Origin: Eonycteris spelaea
Taxonomy: Eukaryota > Chordata > Mammalia > Chiroptera > Pteropodidae
DNA length: 64,000 nt
Direction: 5' to 3'
Assembly (NCBI GenBank): GCA_003508835.1
Contig: PUFA01000092.1
Span: 4,712,001 to 4,776,000 of the forward strand
Shown here: positions 27,871 to 40,789 of the stretch, in pieces
How positions within the stretch are numbered: position 1 is the first letter of the stretch
Layout: every line of letters starts with the position of its first letter
Program-made: the position numbers and the translations under genes
The notes under the pieces: model-generated
The model's input: only the letters and a program-made list of their open reading frames with translations
Told to the model about the DNA's origin: nothing
Databases searched by the model: none

Positions 27871-29136
27871 TTATGCAATAACTATTAAAAATAAATGTAT
27901 ATAATAGTAAATATGTTTATACACTCTGCCTTGTTTTAAAAATGTATTTAACATGACATAAGAAATACAGCCAATTAGAAAGGAGAGGAGGAGGATGGGA
28001 AATGCGACCAAGCATGAACTAATATATGCTATGAATTTGTATGTGTGTATATATGTGTATATATTTATGAATATATGTGCATTTGCAATTACAGAGGAAA
28101 CGTATATGTAGCATTTACAATATGCAGTAAAAACTAGCTTGACTGATATTTGAGCAAAAAATTGCATCCTTTTAATTTTGGCCTTGGAAAGAAAGATTTC
28201 TTATTTTTCTAAGTCACACATTTTTGTCAACATATATCTGATGCTGAAGGGTGTCTCTGTGGGCTGTTCATTAGTGTGTAGATTAGAATGTAATCAGCAT
28301 GTGGTAAAATGTAGTTGTCTTAGTTAATCCTGCTGCTATGAAAACAAGAATATGTAATATAACTGTATAGAGTACTCTTCAGTTCCTGAAGCATCGTGAT
28401 CTAACCCCTCTTTTTCCAAAAGCACATAGCCATGGGCTAGGAACACAAGAGAAGTGATTTGAAATAATAACTCTCTCTTGGAATGAATATCTTTCAAGTT
28501 GATGTGACTAAAAAGTACCTGTGAATTATAGCTTGTTCTCTAGGTGATCTGTTTGTGAAGTTTAAGTAAGGGAACACATTAAAATTGTATTCCTATTCTC
28601 CTTTTAGAATTAAATTATGCATACCTTAAGAGATTTTTGGGTTTTTCATATAAAAACTCCTCTTGAATTTAATTCTCTACATGATGTATTTTTGGTGGAG
28701 GATTAAGCTTTGTTTGCCATGTTGTTCCTTAATTGTTAAAGTAATATGATCCTACATTCTGGGTAATTTAATACAGTGAAGCAGTTAGTCACTCACTGAT
28801 AACTTTTCAAAGGAGGTGGGCCAGGATGCCAACTTACTTTATTTGGTGTGCCAGCCCATAGAGTTGTATGTTCCAGGAATTTGCTAATCAATCACCAGCT
28901 GGCAAATGATTCACAAAGCAGGAAAGACAGGACTTGTGGTTGGTGGCCACTGACTCACCAGCAAGACAAAGCATGTTGAGGTTTTAAGCTTTGCTTGTTG
29001 ACATGTAGATCTCTGCCAGGGAAAAGACTTGATGATGGCAAAGAGCCTATGTGCTACCTTTGACATCTTTGCCTGATCGTCAGTGTTGCTCTGATTTAGC
29101 AACTTTGGTTTAGCCACTGAGGACTGCTGTGTAGAG

Positions 29137-29215
29137 TTGTGCCCTCCTTGGTGGTGAAGTTCCTCGGTCCTTTTAGCCAGGTTGTTGCTTCCCTCTGTAT
29201 TCTACTTCAGTTGAA
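29137..29215 (+). repeat. Short L2-like fragment or local duplicate
   Basis: About 66 bp similar to 27657-27719, including 26 nt identical (ccaggttgttgcttccctct plus gtattc). Either a second L2 copy or a local duplication of the first. Confidence 0.6.
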
Positions 29216-29256
29216 CCTGTCTGTCTGCCTGTTTGTTCCTCCGTCCGTCCATCTGT

Positions 29257-29291
29257 TCCATCCATCCATCCATCCATCCATCCATCCATCC
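29257..29291 (+). repeat. (CCAT)n tetranucleotide repeat
   Basis: About 35 nt of tandem CCAT/ATCC repeat, embedded in a longer stretch of degenerate gtct/gtcc repeats (29218-29310). Confidence 0.95.
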
Positions 29292-29374
29292 TTTGGTCTG
29301 TCTGTTCATCTAATACTGTATTTAAGCCATCGATGGGCTAGAATTAACCTCCGAAAGCATTGTTTAGAATTGAG

Positions 29375-29577
29375 ACTGACCAACTTTTTCTGTAAATGGA
29401 TAGATAGTAATTATTTTAGGTATGTAGGCCATGCTGTCTCTTGAAACTACTCACCTCTGCTGGTTGTAGGGCAAAAACAACCATAAGCAATTCGTAAATG
29501 AATGGGTGTTGCTGTGTCCCAATAAAACATTGTTTATTGAAAATTGCATGCTGTAGGATGCACACCCTTGGTTTAAA
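29375..29577 (-). mobile_element. hAT-Charlie (MER58-like) element
   Basis: The stretch 'accaactttttctgtaaatg' (about 29379), 'gtaaatgaatgggtgttgct' (about 29494) and 'tcccaataaaacattgttta' (about 29517) matches the complement of the MER58-type consensus. The end is near 'cccttggttt'. Near full length, non-autonomous. Confidence 0.7.
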
Positions 29578-29934
29578 CAGTGGAAGTATATGACTCAACA
29601 TAGTTGTGTGCTACACAAAAACTTTTAAAAAGTGCTTTTAATGCTTATAAATTTTCTAACAGTGTATCTCTCAGGTTTGTTAGCTTAATTGTTATCCATT
29701 TTGGTGTTTATCCACAAAAAAGTTTTATAGATTTAACCATTTTATTTATTCAAGCATATTCGTGATTTTAAAAAGATATTCATCTCTTTCCAGCACTGTT
29801 TATAGAAATGTCATTGGACATATGCAAAATATAAGGAATAAAATTTTCTACCATATCACTAACTGCACCATTAAATTTGATAAGTTTTACTTATAAATAT
29901 GATTTAAAATAACTTTTTCACATGAAAACATGGC

Positions 29935-30070
29935 CCAGATAAATTTACTAAGTAGGGGAAAAAGGGAGACTGTAGAAGGGTTCTTAACAGTGTGTACAAT
30001 ATGATTCTATTTACAAAAAGAAAAAAAGTTATATGTCTCTATATATACATATTTGTATATTGTAAACATC
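29935..30070 (+). repeat. L1 3'-end fragment, sense
   Basis: The stretch 'cagtgtgtacaatatgattc' then 'tatttacaaaaagaaaaaaa' resembles old L1 3' ends (tgtgtatagtatgatcccattt). Short. Confidence 0.4.
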
Positions 30071-30074
30071 TGAA

Positions 30075-30625
30075 AAGACTGTATCAATCAGGGTTCTTAA
30101 TTTTCAAACAGATGAGCTCATGCCTGTCTAATATAAGCAGAAAAGGTTTTTTGAAGGATAATAACTAGCACAGAGATCTCTGAAGTGCCCAAGAAGCAGA
30201 CTTAGAGGCCATATGCAGAATCAGTACCCCAAATTCCACTGCATAACTGGTTCTGCAAAGATTCCTTGGCAGCTGTCAGTGGACATGAAACAGCAATCTG
30301 AATCGTTGATACACAGCCTGGATGCAAGGTCTGCCTCCACCATTACCAGTACTCTAGAAAGGATTCTGGACACTTGCTCTTTTGTGTCATAACTGTCCAA
30401 TTCAGTCTGGCATTTGTGCATATGATTGGCAGAACCATGTTTTGAGTCCTAGCTGCAAGGGAAGCTGAAAAAGTGAATTTGTGAACTTCACTTCTGTTGT
30501 GGACAAAGGTCCCTGCCTCATAAGGCGGAACATTTCCCAAATGTAGGAAGATGATTAAGAAACCTGAACACCAGAAAGAATGAGAGCTGTTTACTGTAGA
30601 CATCCAGGAAATTGTTAGCACTGAT
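30075..30625 (+). repeat. Possible old interspersed repeat, family not assigned
   Basis: Opens 'tatcaatcagggttcttaat' like 12471 and holds repeat-like text such as 'agctgcaagggaagctgaaa' (about 30451), which resembles 'agccacaagggaggctgaga' at 12077. Not identified. The reverse-strand open frames across it are not supported as genes. Confidence 0.3.
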
Positions 30626-31224
30626 TACTTCCGGCCAGTGGAGTTAGAATGGCTGACTGGGGAGCACATTGAACCTTTTATTTTACTCTTCTGTGCCCTT
30701 TGAATTAAAAAAAAAAATTGTATAACGATAAAAAGGACATGGGGAAAATGAACAAAAGGGAACAACATTTTTTCCTCACCATTTTAACTATAATGCTCTC
30801 AGATAGGAATTCAAGGCTTTCCAGCATAACAGGGCAATTCCATCAACTTCCTACTCAGTTTCATTTAAAAATTTGCCTTATGATTTCCTCTCAAAATTCA
30901 GTCGACTGTATATTGTTTGAACTTGGTTGGCAGAGAAATCATGAATGGTTTTCTCTAGGTTACTGTAGGTGGCTTATTCTTTCTTTTGGCCTGGCAGAGC
31001 CTATTCAGTTTATCTTTTTAGTTCTACAGGATTCAGCTTTGAAAATTAAGGCATTGGTAGCTGCTATGGTTGACAAAGTATTCCTAGATCAAAGTGCAAA
31101 AATAAAATGGACTTAAAATTCGACCCTACTACATGTTTGTTTTTAATTTTTTTCCAAAATTATAAATTTGTTCCTTGATAGAAAAGTTGTCTGAGAACTT
31201 AATTCAGTTCTATAAAGTTTTAGC

Positions 31225-31440
31225 AGATATTAAGTTTTTTTTTAATTTTATTTTTTAGAATAGTTTTAGATTTACAGAAAAAGCGTGGAAGTAGTACAGA
31301 GAGTTTCCATATATTCCACACTTGGTTTCCCCTATTATTAATATCGTGCATTAGTCTGGTATATTCATTAACAATTAGTGAACCAATATTGATACATTAT
31401 TATAGACTAAAGCCCATACTTGATTGTCTTAGTTTTTACT
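31225..31440 (-). repeat. Old L1 3'-end fragment, antisense
   Basis: The stretch 'tagttttagatttacagaaa' then 'tagtacagagagtttccata' and 'tattaatatcgtgcattag' is the complement of an L1M 3' terminus. A very similar 3' terminus recurs at 60100. It ends about 240 bp upstream of exon 7. Confidence 0.7.
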
Positions 31441-31682
31441 TAAAGTCCTTTTTCTTTTCCAGGATAGCTGATATATTTTATACATTTATATTGTATGTTT
31501 TCATCTGGTATGGTAATGCCATGAAACTGTATAGTAAATGCTATTTCTCTTACAAATAACTTGGAATTTAGGGAAAGACTACATAAAGCTTTGCCTCAAT
31601 GAGTTCTTTCTATGCTTTAATGCACAAATGTCACATGAGTGAAAATGAGTAAACTTTGATTTTTTCTCTGTTTTGTATTCAG

Positions 31683-31780
31683 TGGAACAGGTTCCTATAG
31701 AACCGTACAAGATCCCTCTGTCCAATGCTGAGGTCATACAGGAAGGGAGTGATGTTACTCTAGTTGCCTGGGGCACTCAG
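31683..31780 (+). CDS. BCKDHB: BCKDHB exon 7
   Basis: 98-nt exon (human c.743-840). It completes Val248 and ends on a codon boundary after Gln280. It encodes [18 protein letters not shown] followed by [15 protein letters not shown], the entry into the C-terminal transketolase-like domain that mediates subunit contacts. From memory the human protein has Asn and Gln where this one has Lys and Asn in [11 protein letters not shown], so the region tolerates change. The acceptor tattcag is ordinary. The donor is gtcggtgac: it keeps GT but has C at +3 and G at +4 instead of A/G and A, so it is weaker than the other four donors. Skipping would shift the frame. Confidence 0.95.
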
Positions 31781-32639
31781 GTCGGTGACACTTGTACCCA
31801 CAGTAATGTTTATGTTGTACTTGGAACTCCTATTTTTAATCCCAATACTATGAAGAATTAAAAACGATGTTTTCCTTACATCAAATTTAGGTCTTGTTTG
31901 GTGCTACACCTATATCTGATAGTGATTTCTCATTGAATGTGAGGTGCTTATTCAGTCATATTAAAACATGTTGTTTTCAGAAACATATTAAAAACAGTTT
32001 ATTTTGCAGCATGTTTTATCCTCACTACTTGTTGCTGCACTTGACATACTATTTCCTTTTTCATCTCATCCTCTGCCATCTCCCGTGATTATTTTGCTAA
32101 CCATGTGGACTCATCCAGTGGTCCAGCCTCAGAATTCTACACCTTTCTCTTTTCCAGTAAACCTCACCACTGATTTACCTCTACATTCACCAGTGCTTGT
32201 TGTCACATTGCTCTGTCTCCAAGCATTTAAGCTCATGGCTCTTTTTCTCTGGCCTTCTATCTTTTCTCTCTTCTTCTTTTAGATAAATGGTCACTTGTTC
32301 TTTTTTCTGTGTACAGGAAACATTTGTTTATTTTAAAAAATTTAATATGGTAGTATAAAGAAGATAATGCAAATCAATTGCAATACCACAACTTCTTTCA
32401 CTTGATTTTTGGCCAGAGAGATATAGTCCTCATGGTTTCTCATTTCCAGTGTGGGAAACAATTTTATCTACATCCTTGTCATTCTCAGCTAGTGTCCTTG
32501 CCTCTTTTTAATAGGAAGTTAGATGTATTAGATACTAACTCCTTTGTTTTCCCTTTATACCTATCACTTCTTCCAGTCATTTCCTGTTTTCCTTGTCTTC
32601 AAAGAAGGGGTATCTTCTTGTCATAGCTACTTCTCCAAA

Positions 32640-33290
32640 TCTGTTTCAGATTATATTCCATTTACTTTCTCCAGGACTGTGATATTCAGTTAATCTCTCT
32701 TTCTCTTGCATTTTCTTTCCATGTCCTTATATTAAAAAAATGTATATCTCTTCGCTATCTAAAAAATACCTTTTCCACCCTACTTTTCTCTTAAATACCA
32801 ATATATTTTCCTCCCTTATTAACACAACTAGAACAATTTCTACCACCAGTATTTAATTCCTCAACTTCCAGTGATCTTGTACCTTATGAGTGCTGTTCCC
32901 ACTAATTCACTAAACCTATTTCTGTTAATATCACTAACCTTCTAATTGTAAAATCCAACCTTGTCCTATATTGCTATGGTATATGACATTGGCTTCTCTC
33001 TTCTTTAGCTTCTGGACTACACTGGGTCCTGATTTTCTTTGTTTCTTTATTCTTTTTTCATTTTCTTTTGTTTCTTATGAGCTCCTCTTCATCTGGTTTC
33101 TCCTTACATATTGTTCATCTACAGGGTTCCATTAGTTCTACCCTTTACTTCTCTCTACATGTTTTCCCCAGAAACTTCACCTAATCCTGCAAGTTTATTT
33201 ACCTCTGTGTGCTGATATCTTTGGAATTAATATCTGTGGCTGTGACTGCTCTCATTTTCTCTTATAACCTCTTTCCAACTGTTGTTTAGA
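32640..33290 (+). repeat. L2 internal (ORF2 / RT-region) fragment
   Basis: The stretch 'tatcactaaccttctaattg' (about 32929) with 'taaaatccaaccttgtc' matches the L2 block 'gtcaccaatgacctcctaattgccaaatccaa'. It is followed by C/T-rich blocks such as 'agctcctcttcatctggttt' (about 33080) and 'ctacagggttccattagttc' (about 33119) in L2 order. No ORF remains. Confidence 0.6.
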
Positions 33291-33318
33291 TGTGTGTGTG
33301 TGTGTGTGTGTGTGTGTA
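33291..33318 (+). repeat. (TG)13 microsatellite
   Basis: A run of TG repeats ending 175 nt upstream of exon 8. In the transcript this is a UG repeat, a binding site type for TDP-43 and CELF proteins; any role here is inference. Confidence 0.95.
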
Positions 33319-33451
33319 TTTTTTATTTCTGGACTATGGGGTTGAACGTGTTTAAAACAAATTTAACAATTCTCTATAAAGATCAGTTCCTCCGTTTTTA
33401 AATACTACCTCTATTAATGATGTCAGAACTCAACTAATGATGTAAACCTGA

Positions 33452-33613
<162 letters not shown>

Positions 33614-34027
33614 TAGTATTGATTGAGTGTCATTGCCTTAAGATCTTGGGTGAACTTGTTGGATATTTGTGAAGAATTATTTTGAAATTTTGAGCTTTGT
33701 GAGCCTTTTTGATTGATTTAAAAATTTAAATTTATACCATAAAAGAAATTTATGCTATGTAATAAGCTAAATGCAGGAAATAAATCACATTAGGTTTTTC
33801 CTACCACAGTTCTCTATGTTTAGAATATTATAAAATGGTGTCCTTCATATTGCTGGCTTGGGTTGAGTTTTATGAGAAATGGAGTAGTGCAAATAACCTC
33901 AGAGGTCGTCTGTATTTTTAACTTCTGATTGGTTATGGTTCAATCAGTGGGTTAATATAGTCAGATAAATGTTTTGATTGAATTTTCACTTGTCTCTTCT
34001 CCGAAAGAGATGGAGATGGATCATTAA

Positions 34028-34044
34028 ACAACAACAACAACAAG
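34028..34044 (+). repeat. (CAA)n simple repeat
   Basis: Five to six CAA units followed by degenerate A-rich sequence. Confidence 0.9.
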
Positions 34045-35978
34045 AACAAAACAACTCTTTATATAACCTTTATATAGTGGATCATATTTTGAATATTATA
34101 TTGTGGGATTTTAGGTGTTCTGATTCTTACTTTTCTAAGTGTCTTCTTGAACTTTGGCCTGATTAGATTGATCTTGTTTCTTACTATTAATAGGATTGAT
34201 GTAGTCCCCTCCCAAGAATATAATTTAATTCTCATATACTGGGCTATAAATGATATCTTTCATATCAATGTCATCTACTCCCATATTAGTGTAAAGTAAG
34301 GTTAAGGTCTTTTTTTGTGATGGTTTTATCTACTAAAGTTTAGGTAATGTTTTTTTCTTGATTCATTGCTATAGCAAATGAGTTGTAAGATCTTCGGGTA
34401 TTTTATATTTACTATTTTAAGAGCTTTGTCATTCTCATAGCTTTACAAGCTATCTCTTGCCTTACTTACATAGAAATAATCTGCAGTTACTACTGCTCTA
34501 AAAGTATAGCATAGAGAGTTTTTAGGTGAAGATTGTTTTAAAATTTAGTGGAAGATTTAAGATTTGGTATAGTAAATGTTCTGTAGACTCACTCGACACC
34601 ATCTAAACACTTTATGTGGTCATAGATAGTTTCAACAATATTCTTAGTCTTTATATTTGTAGTTTCCATAATTAAGAGCAGAATTTCAGTTTGAATTATT
34701 CTTAACTAAATGAAAGTAATGCTTTTTTGCAGGCATTTAAAAATAAATTCAGACACTGGATTTCTTTCAACTAGCCAAGTGTTCCAACTCATGGTTAAAA
34801 TGGAGCTGATATACTTTGCCCCAGAGTGGGCATCTTGTTTGTAACACGTAACCCCCACTTATCTTGGAGTTTATAATATGAATGGTATTTCTGTGTGGAG
34901 ATATGATGTTTTGTCATGGTACAGTGGGGCATACTGATATATAGTCAAGGCAAATATTTTTAGAATCTTATTTATATATTTAATACATCCCAAAAGCATC
35001 TGTAGTAGCTCATGATAAAAACAAACAAACAAACAAAAACAAATAACACTCTAAGTTGATAACCGTGAAAACAAAGTAAGGAGAAGTAAAGGAAGAAAAA
35101 AGAGGGAAATTATTTATATCTGTATAAATTTGCTTGTGTGGATCTCTCCCACTTTATTAAAACTACTGGTTGCATCTTTGTGTGACCCTGGAATATAGAT
35201 ACTGTTTCCTTAGGACTCTATACTACTAGAAAACTTGAAAGAGGAGAGTAGAGACCTCTCTTGAATGAGAAAGTGGTATAGCAAACCTCTGCCTTGTTAG
35301 TGTCATCATTTTAGTTTTGTGTTGGGATGCTTTTATTATCTCATTTTTCTGGTTGATGACCCTCCAGTTATGACAGTGAAAGCCAACTTGTCATTTCTTG
35401 ATTACTTCGGTTCTATTTGTCACTATCTTCATTGGTGATCATGGCACGTCTACTGTTTTCATGTGTCAAAAGAGAAAAAAGTTTTGATATTTAGCATGTT
35501 TTCTAGGATTTAGAGATGATTTTAAAAGAGGACCCTGCAATCAAATACTCATATTAAAAATGAGATTTTTTGTTTGTTTGTTTAACTATAGCTAAGCTTT
35601 TATTCTTCATCCTTATGAATTCTGTAGTAATCAGAAGTTATGTTTATTATATTTTTTAGTTAGTGCTATTTATTGGTTGTTTTTATCTTCTAACAATTAG
35701 ATCCTTTAGCTTTATTAGATGTTAAACTCAATACCAAAATGCATCTTTTGGAATATCTAATCAAGAAAAGCTTATTAAAGGTAAAAATGATCTATTGAAC
35801 ATATATATTAGTATGCTATGTATAGTAAAATGATTCTGAGACAATTGAGAAATTGGTTAATGTAATCTGAATTAAACTATGTTTTTAAAACATAGTCATA
35901 CTTTTTACTTAAGCCTTGAAGCATTGTTTGAAAGTTTAAAGCTTAAGAAGTTACTTGGGAACTGACAAAGAGGCAGGT

Positions 35979-35994
35979 TTTTTTTTTTTTTTTT
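35979..35994 (+). repeat. Poly-T tract
   Basis: A homopolymer run of 16 T. No adjoining retroelement is recognised, so it may be a simple expansion or the tail of a lost antisense insertion. Confidence 0.85.
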
Positions 35995-36639
35995 CCTTGA
36001 ATGTTGCTGAGGAGAGTTACAGGCCTAAAAACTGTAGCTTGTTTTAATCCTGAACTTGATATTAAAGCTGGAAGCCTCTGAAAACCAGAATAGAAATTCT
36101 TAGGTTTGAGATGCTTAGGAGACAAGAGACTTACCTAGGGGACTGAGACCTACTCTGTGGGTTGGGATGGAGTGGCTTAAAAACATTAGCAATGAGTATT
36201 GAAAGCTCTGAAATGAGTGGTAATTTGACATTGATGATCTGGGGCTGCTTTTTACTTGGGAGAGGGGCGCCAATTTAGTCTCAACTAGAAGCTGAGAATC
36301 CAGATATTTAGAACCCATATTTCACGGGGTTGTAATGACAGAATTGGAAACTCAAGGAGTCTTAAATATATGGTCATTCTCCCTTTTCAGATATTTGCTA
36401 AACTCTAAAGATGTCTATGGGGGAGCTAAGCAGAAAATGCCTGAAAAGCTAAGCCATCACTTGAGACAGAAGTGACAAAGACCAATTATACTCTCAATTG
36501 AAAGTTATGGAGTCAGGTCTTATGATTAGAGACAAACCAGAGGTAGATCAAATCTTCCAAATGCACAATATAGCCTCTACTCCTCTCAGTTTTGTTTTGG
36601 ACTAATGTCAAACTTACTTTCTCTATCTACCAGGAAGAA

Positions 36640-36872
36640 CAAGGAATCGGTTTTGAAGTCTCGATGAACTAGCATTCAATAAAAAGTTGCTAAGTGTATG
36701 AAGAGACAGGCACATTTGATCAAAAACTAAGAGAAAACACAAATAATAGAAAGCAGAAATACAGGTGATCCAGATATTAGAGTTAGCAGACCAAGACTTT
36801 ATAATGAGTATGTTTAGGAACATAGAGAAAAAGGGAACAAAGAGGTATGAAAGTGGAGAATTGCCTTAGAGA

Positions 36873-36910
<38 letters not shown>

Positions 36911-39895
36911 CGTGTGTGCGTGTGTATCAAACATTTTAGAAACAAAGAACAATAATTGACAATAAGAACTCAATGGACATGTTTACAAATATATTGAATT
37001 GAATAAATAAATTATAGTATTTTTGAACTAGAAGGCCATTAATAGAAAATGTTTAACTGGAACACAGAGAAAGAAGTAGACTAAAACAGATAAGAGCATA
37101 AAATATTTTTGGGATTCTGGTCAAAAGACTTGTCCTATATAGAATTTGATTTTTAGAAGGAGAAGAGAAAATGAATTGGTTAGAAACAATATCTGAATTT
37201 TTTCTCATGGAAGTTTTAAAACACCAACCCATGTATTCAAGAGGCTTTGTGAACTTCTACAAAGGATGTATTCAAAGAAAACCACACCCATGTACACTAT
37301 GGCATGACATCTTAAATTACTGCAGATGCCAACCTAGAATTCCATACCCAGTGAAAATATTCTTCTAAAGTAAGAAGAAATAAAAATAGTTTAGGCAAAT
37401 ACAAGTTGAGAGAATTTATCACCAGCAAGCTTTCACTAAAAGAAACAATGTTAAGGGAGTTCCTTAGGCAGCAGGAAAGTTATTCTAAAAAAAGTCAGGG
37501 AGCCTTACATGGAGTTAAAATATTCTTTTGTTGCAGGATTATTATTTAAGTGTAAAATTCTTATCAGATTATAAATCAAGGATGGATGTTGTAATTTCTA
37601 GAGTAACAACTGAAATAATAGTGATAGTGTGCATATCCAGCAAGTTAAAGGGAACTACAGATTAATAAAAATATTTAGTTAAAGCAAAAGAAACAGAAAT
37701 ATATGTACAAAGAACAGATGTGTCAATAGAAAACAGTAAGATAACAGGGACAAATATAGGTGTATGTTCATAATTAAATACAAAAGGATCAAATAATCCT
37801 AGTAAAAGTTTTAAGATTGTCACACTTCATGTAAAAAATAACAAAACATGGAGCTTAAAAGAGAAATACCTTAAATATAAGGATGCAGAACAGTTGAGAA
37901 GAAAGGGACGGATAAAAGAAAGCTGGTCAGTTATACTAATTTCAAATAAAGCTTTATGGCAAGAAGCATGGCTAGAAATAAGGAGGAACATTTTGTAATG
38001 CTAAAGGGGTCACTCTGCAATGCAGATGTCACAATCTTAAATCTATTATGTTCTCAGTTGCATACCTTCAAAATACACAAAGCAAAACAGACAAAACATT
38101 AAACTAAAAAGATATATAGACATTTCCTCAATTAAAGTGGAAGACTTTAAGATACCCCTCTTAAAAGCTGATCAAACAGGCAGATAAAACCAGTAAGTTT
38201 ATAGACAATCTGAACCATTGCTCAAACTTGTTCTAATTGTGCACCCAACTATGCAAGAAATTATTTTTTTAATTGTGTAAAAATTGACTAAATGCTGGGA
38301 TATAAATGTAACTTTAACAAATTTCAAAAGTTTGAAGGCATTTAGAGAATGTCCTCTGACAACACTGGAATTCAATTAGAATTGAGGGAAAAAAAATCAT
38401 GAAACAGCCCAAACTTCCCTACAAATTAATTTGTTTAAATAACCATGGTTATGAAATAACGTACAGTAGAAATTAGAACATTTACTAAACTGAATGGTTT
38501 TGAAGATGCTACATATCAAAAGTTTCAGAATTTGGTTAAAACCATGCTGAGGGAAGTTTACAGCTATAAATATATGTATATTTAGAAAACAAATATAAAG
38601 AGCAACAACGAAAAAATAATGACTTTCCAGCTCCAGAAAGAAAATCAAACCTAGAGAAGATAGAAGAAATGAATTCCTAAAGAGCAGAGCAATCAGTGAA
38701 ACAGAAAATGTGTAGAAGAAAAGTTTAAAAGTAAAAGCTAGATCTTTGAAAGGTTGCAATACTTGATAAACCTTTAATAAGACTAATGAAAAAACGGGAA
38801 ATAAAAATGACAAATATCAGGTATGAAGGAGAGGAAATCACAGAAGATCCTCCTGACAGTAGAAAGGTAGTAAGAGGATGTAATGAACAATTTTACAAAT
38901 AAGTTATGGGTGAAATAGAAAAGTTTCTTGGAAAATACAAATATTTCCAAATTAATTTTAAAAATAGAAAACCTAGAAAGCCAGATATCTATTAAATAAA
39001 TTGAATCATTTTTATTAACCCTTATGCAAAGAAAACCCTAGGCCCATATGGTTTTACTGGTAGAATTCTTTAAAACACAATTCTTATGCAAACTCTTACA
39101 GAAAGTGAAACCAGAAGGAAAACTTCCAAATTCTTTTTATAAGGTCAGTATAATTTTCATATCAAACCTGTTTATGACAGTATAAAAAAGGAAAATTATA
39201 GGCAAATTTTATTTATTAGCAAAGATGGAAATCTGAAACAAAATATTAGAAAATCAAATCTAGCAATATATACAAAGGCCAAGGGAGGGTTTATTCCAAA
39301 CTTGTTAGGGGAGTTTGATATTCATAAACATTCACAGAGAAGTTGATGCAGTTCTCCATGTTAACAGAATATGGGAAAAACAATCTTATGAATATTTTGA
39401 TAATACAGAAAAACATTTGTTAAAAGTCAACATCCATTCATAATTAAAATTTCTTAGCAACCTAGAAATGGGAGGGGAGGGAATTTTCTTAATCTGATAA
39501 AGAGTATATTTATATTTTTTTACAGCTATGAGTATCTATAAAAAACCCATAGCAAAAGTATATTTCATAGTGAAATTTTGACAGCTTTTCCCCTGAGATC
39601 AGAAATGAAACAAGGATATTCAGATATAAAGGCAAGAGATAAAAATCATATGGATTAGAAAAGAAGAAATAGGTTTTATTCATAGACAACATGATTTGTA
39701 TGTATATAAAGAAAATCCAGTAGAATCTACAAGGAAATTACTAGAATTAAGTGAGGTTACCAAGACTCTTGGAAACAAGGTCTTCAATATGCAGTATACA
39801 ATAATCAATTATTTTTTATATACCAGTAAGAGACAAATAGAAAATGAATTTAAGAAATCGATAATATTTAAAAAAGCATGAAGGAGGGATATGGA
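36640..39895 (+). repeat. L1M, long decayed copy, sense (ORF1 end into ORF2)
   Basis: A-rich sequence in L1 sense order. An ORF1-like block reads 'aattccatacccagtgaaaa' (about 37339), then 'aatttatcaccagcaagctt' (about 37414) and 'gttccttaggcagcaggaaa' (about 37459). ORF2 5' blocks follow: 'ataaagctttatggcaagaa' (about 37946), 'cataccttcaaaatacacaa' (about 38061) and 'ttaaagtggaagactttaag' (about 38133). At about 3.2 kb it is the longest single transposon remnant here, with no ORF above 140 codons. A TG repeat (36875-36927) has expanded inside its left part. Confidence 0.7.
36875..36927 (+). repeat. (TG)n tract with CG steps
   Basis: 53 nt of uninterrupted alternating purine-pyrimidine, mostly TG with three CG steps (tgcgtgcgtgtgtgcgtg near 36905). 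Strong potential for left-handed DNA. Confidence 0.92.
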
Positions 39896-40789
39896 TCGCT
39901 GGTAAGTTTCTTGCTCTAAATGCTGATTAAACAGTTTCAGTTTTTGAAAATGTGCAGAATACTCATTTTGTGTGCTTTTTTGGTGTATTGTTATGCTTCA
40001 ACAGAAAGTTAGGGGGGGAAAAGAAAAGCACTGTGCTCCAGTTGCTTAGTTTCCTTGGATTCCTATTATCCTGGGCCTTTTTATAGGTTCCTGGAGAGCT
40101 TTGGTGTGCTCTAGCCTAGAGGAGTTTCTTTTGTTATTCAACTCTGTCCGTGCCCTTTGTTTCATTTCTCCTTGTGATCCAGCTCAGCAGCCACAATGAT
40201 GCAAAACAAGAGCTCCTAAGTGGAGCTGCGATTCGAGTCTTCTGCAGAGTAAGAATGGTGGTTAAGAGTTGTGGGCTTTAATGGCCTTTCCTGCTGAGAT
40301 ACAGGCCGCAGTCAGAATGATTTAAAAAGTGAGCCACAGTGTTAAAGTGACCAGGCGGAATTAGGCCTTGACGTCCAGTTTGAAAAGAAGATTTTTTTTT
40401 TTTTTTAAATGAGTAGAAATTCTAAGAAGTTGGCTATGGAAATGAGAACTTGATTTTGGCAGAAGAATGACAGGCTTTGGAAGAAACTCAGGATTTTAGG
40501 AATCATATTGTCATTTAACTTAGAATCAACTACATACAACACTGCAAAAAAAAAAAAGAAACATGATAGTTTATAAGATGATTTCTACATGTTTATAGAG
40601 AACATTGACAAATTTTGACATGCTTACACTTTAATTAAATATTAAATTTCTAATTACTGAAATACATCAGAGTTTGCCATTACACCTTGGAGTCTCTTTC
40701 TCTCTTTCTCTCATGCTCTGTCTTCTCACATTTAATTTCAAAGCAGATCTCTCTGGCATTGCCTACACAATGTTTTCATAATTTGACTG

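Noticed and set aside
29257..29291. Tandem CCAT units considered as a CRISPR-like or structured array
   Set aside because: Simple tetranucleotide microsatellite with no spacers.
30718..31116. 132-codon open frame on the + strand in intron 6
   Set aside because: No recognisable domain, no splice context and unremarkable composition. Open frames of this size occur by chance in 64 kb. Kept out unless cross-species coding constraint is shown.
38397..38813. 138-codon minus-strand frame
   Set aside because: Antisense shadow of the decayed sense L1M at 36640-39895; it consists of F/L/Y-rich complement of A-rich DNA.
40253..40285. Possible MIR start (gtggttaagagttgtgggct)
   Set aside because: Only about 30 bp resemble the MIR 5' end and the following sequence does not continue the consensus.
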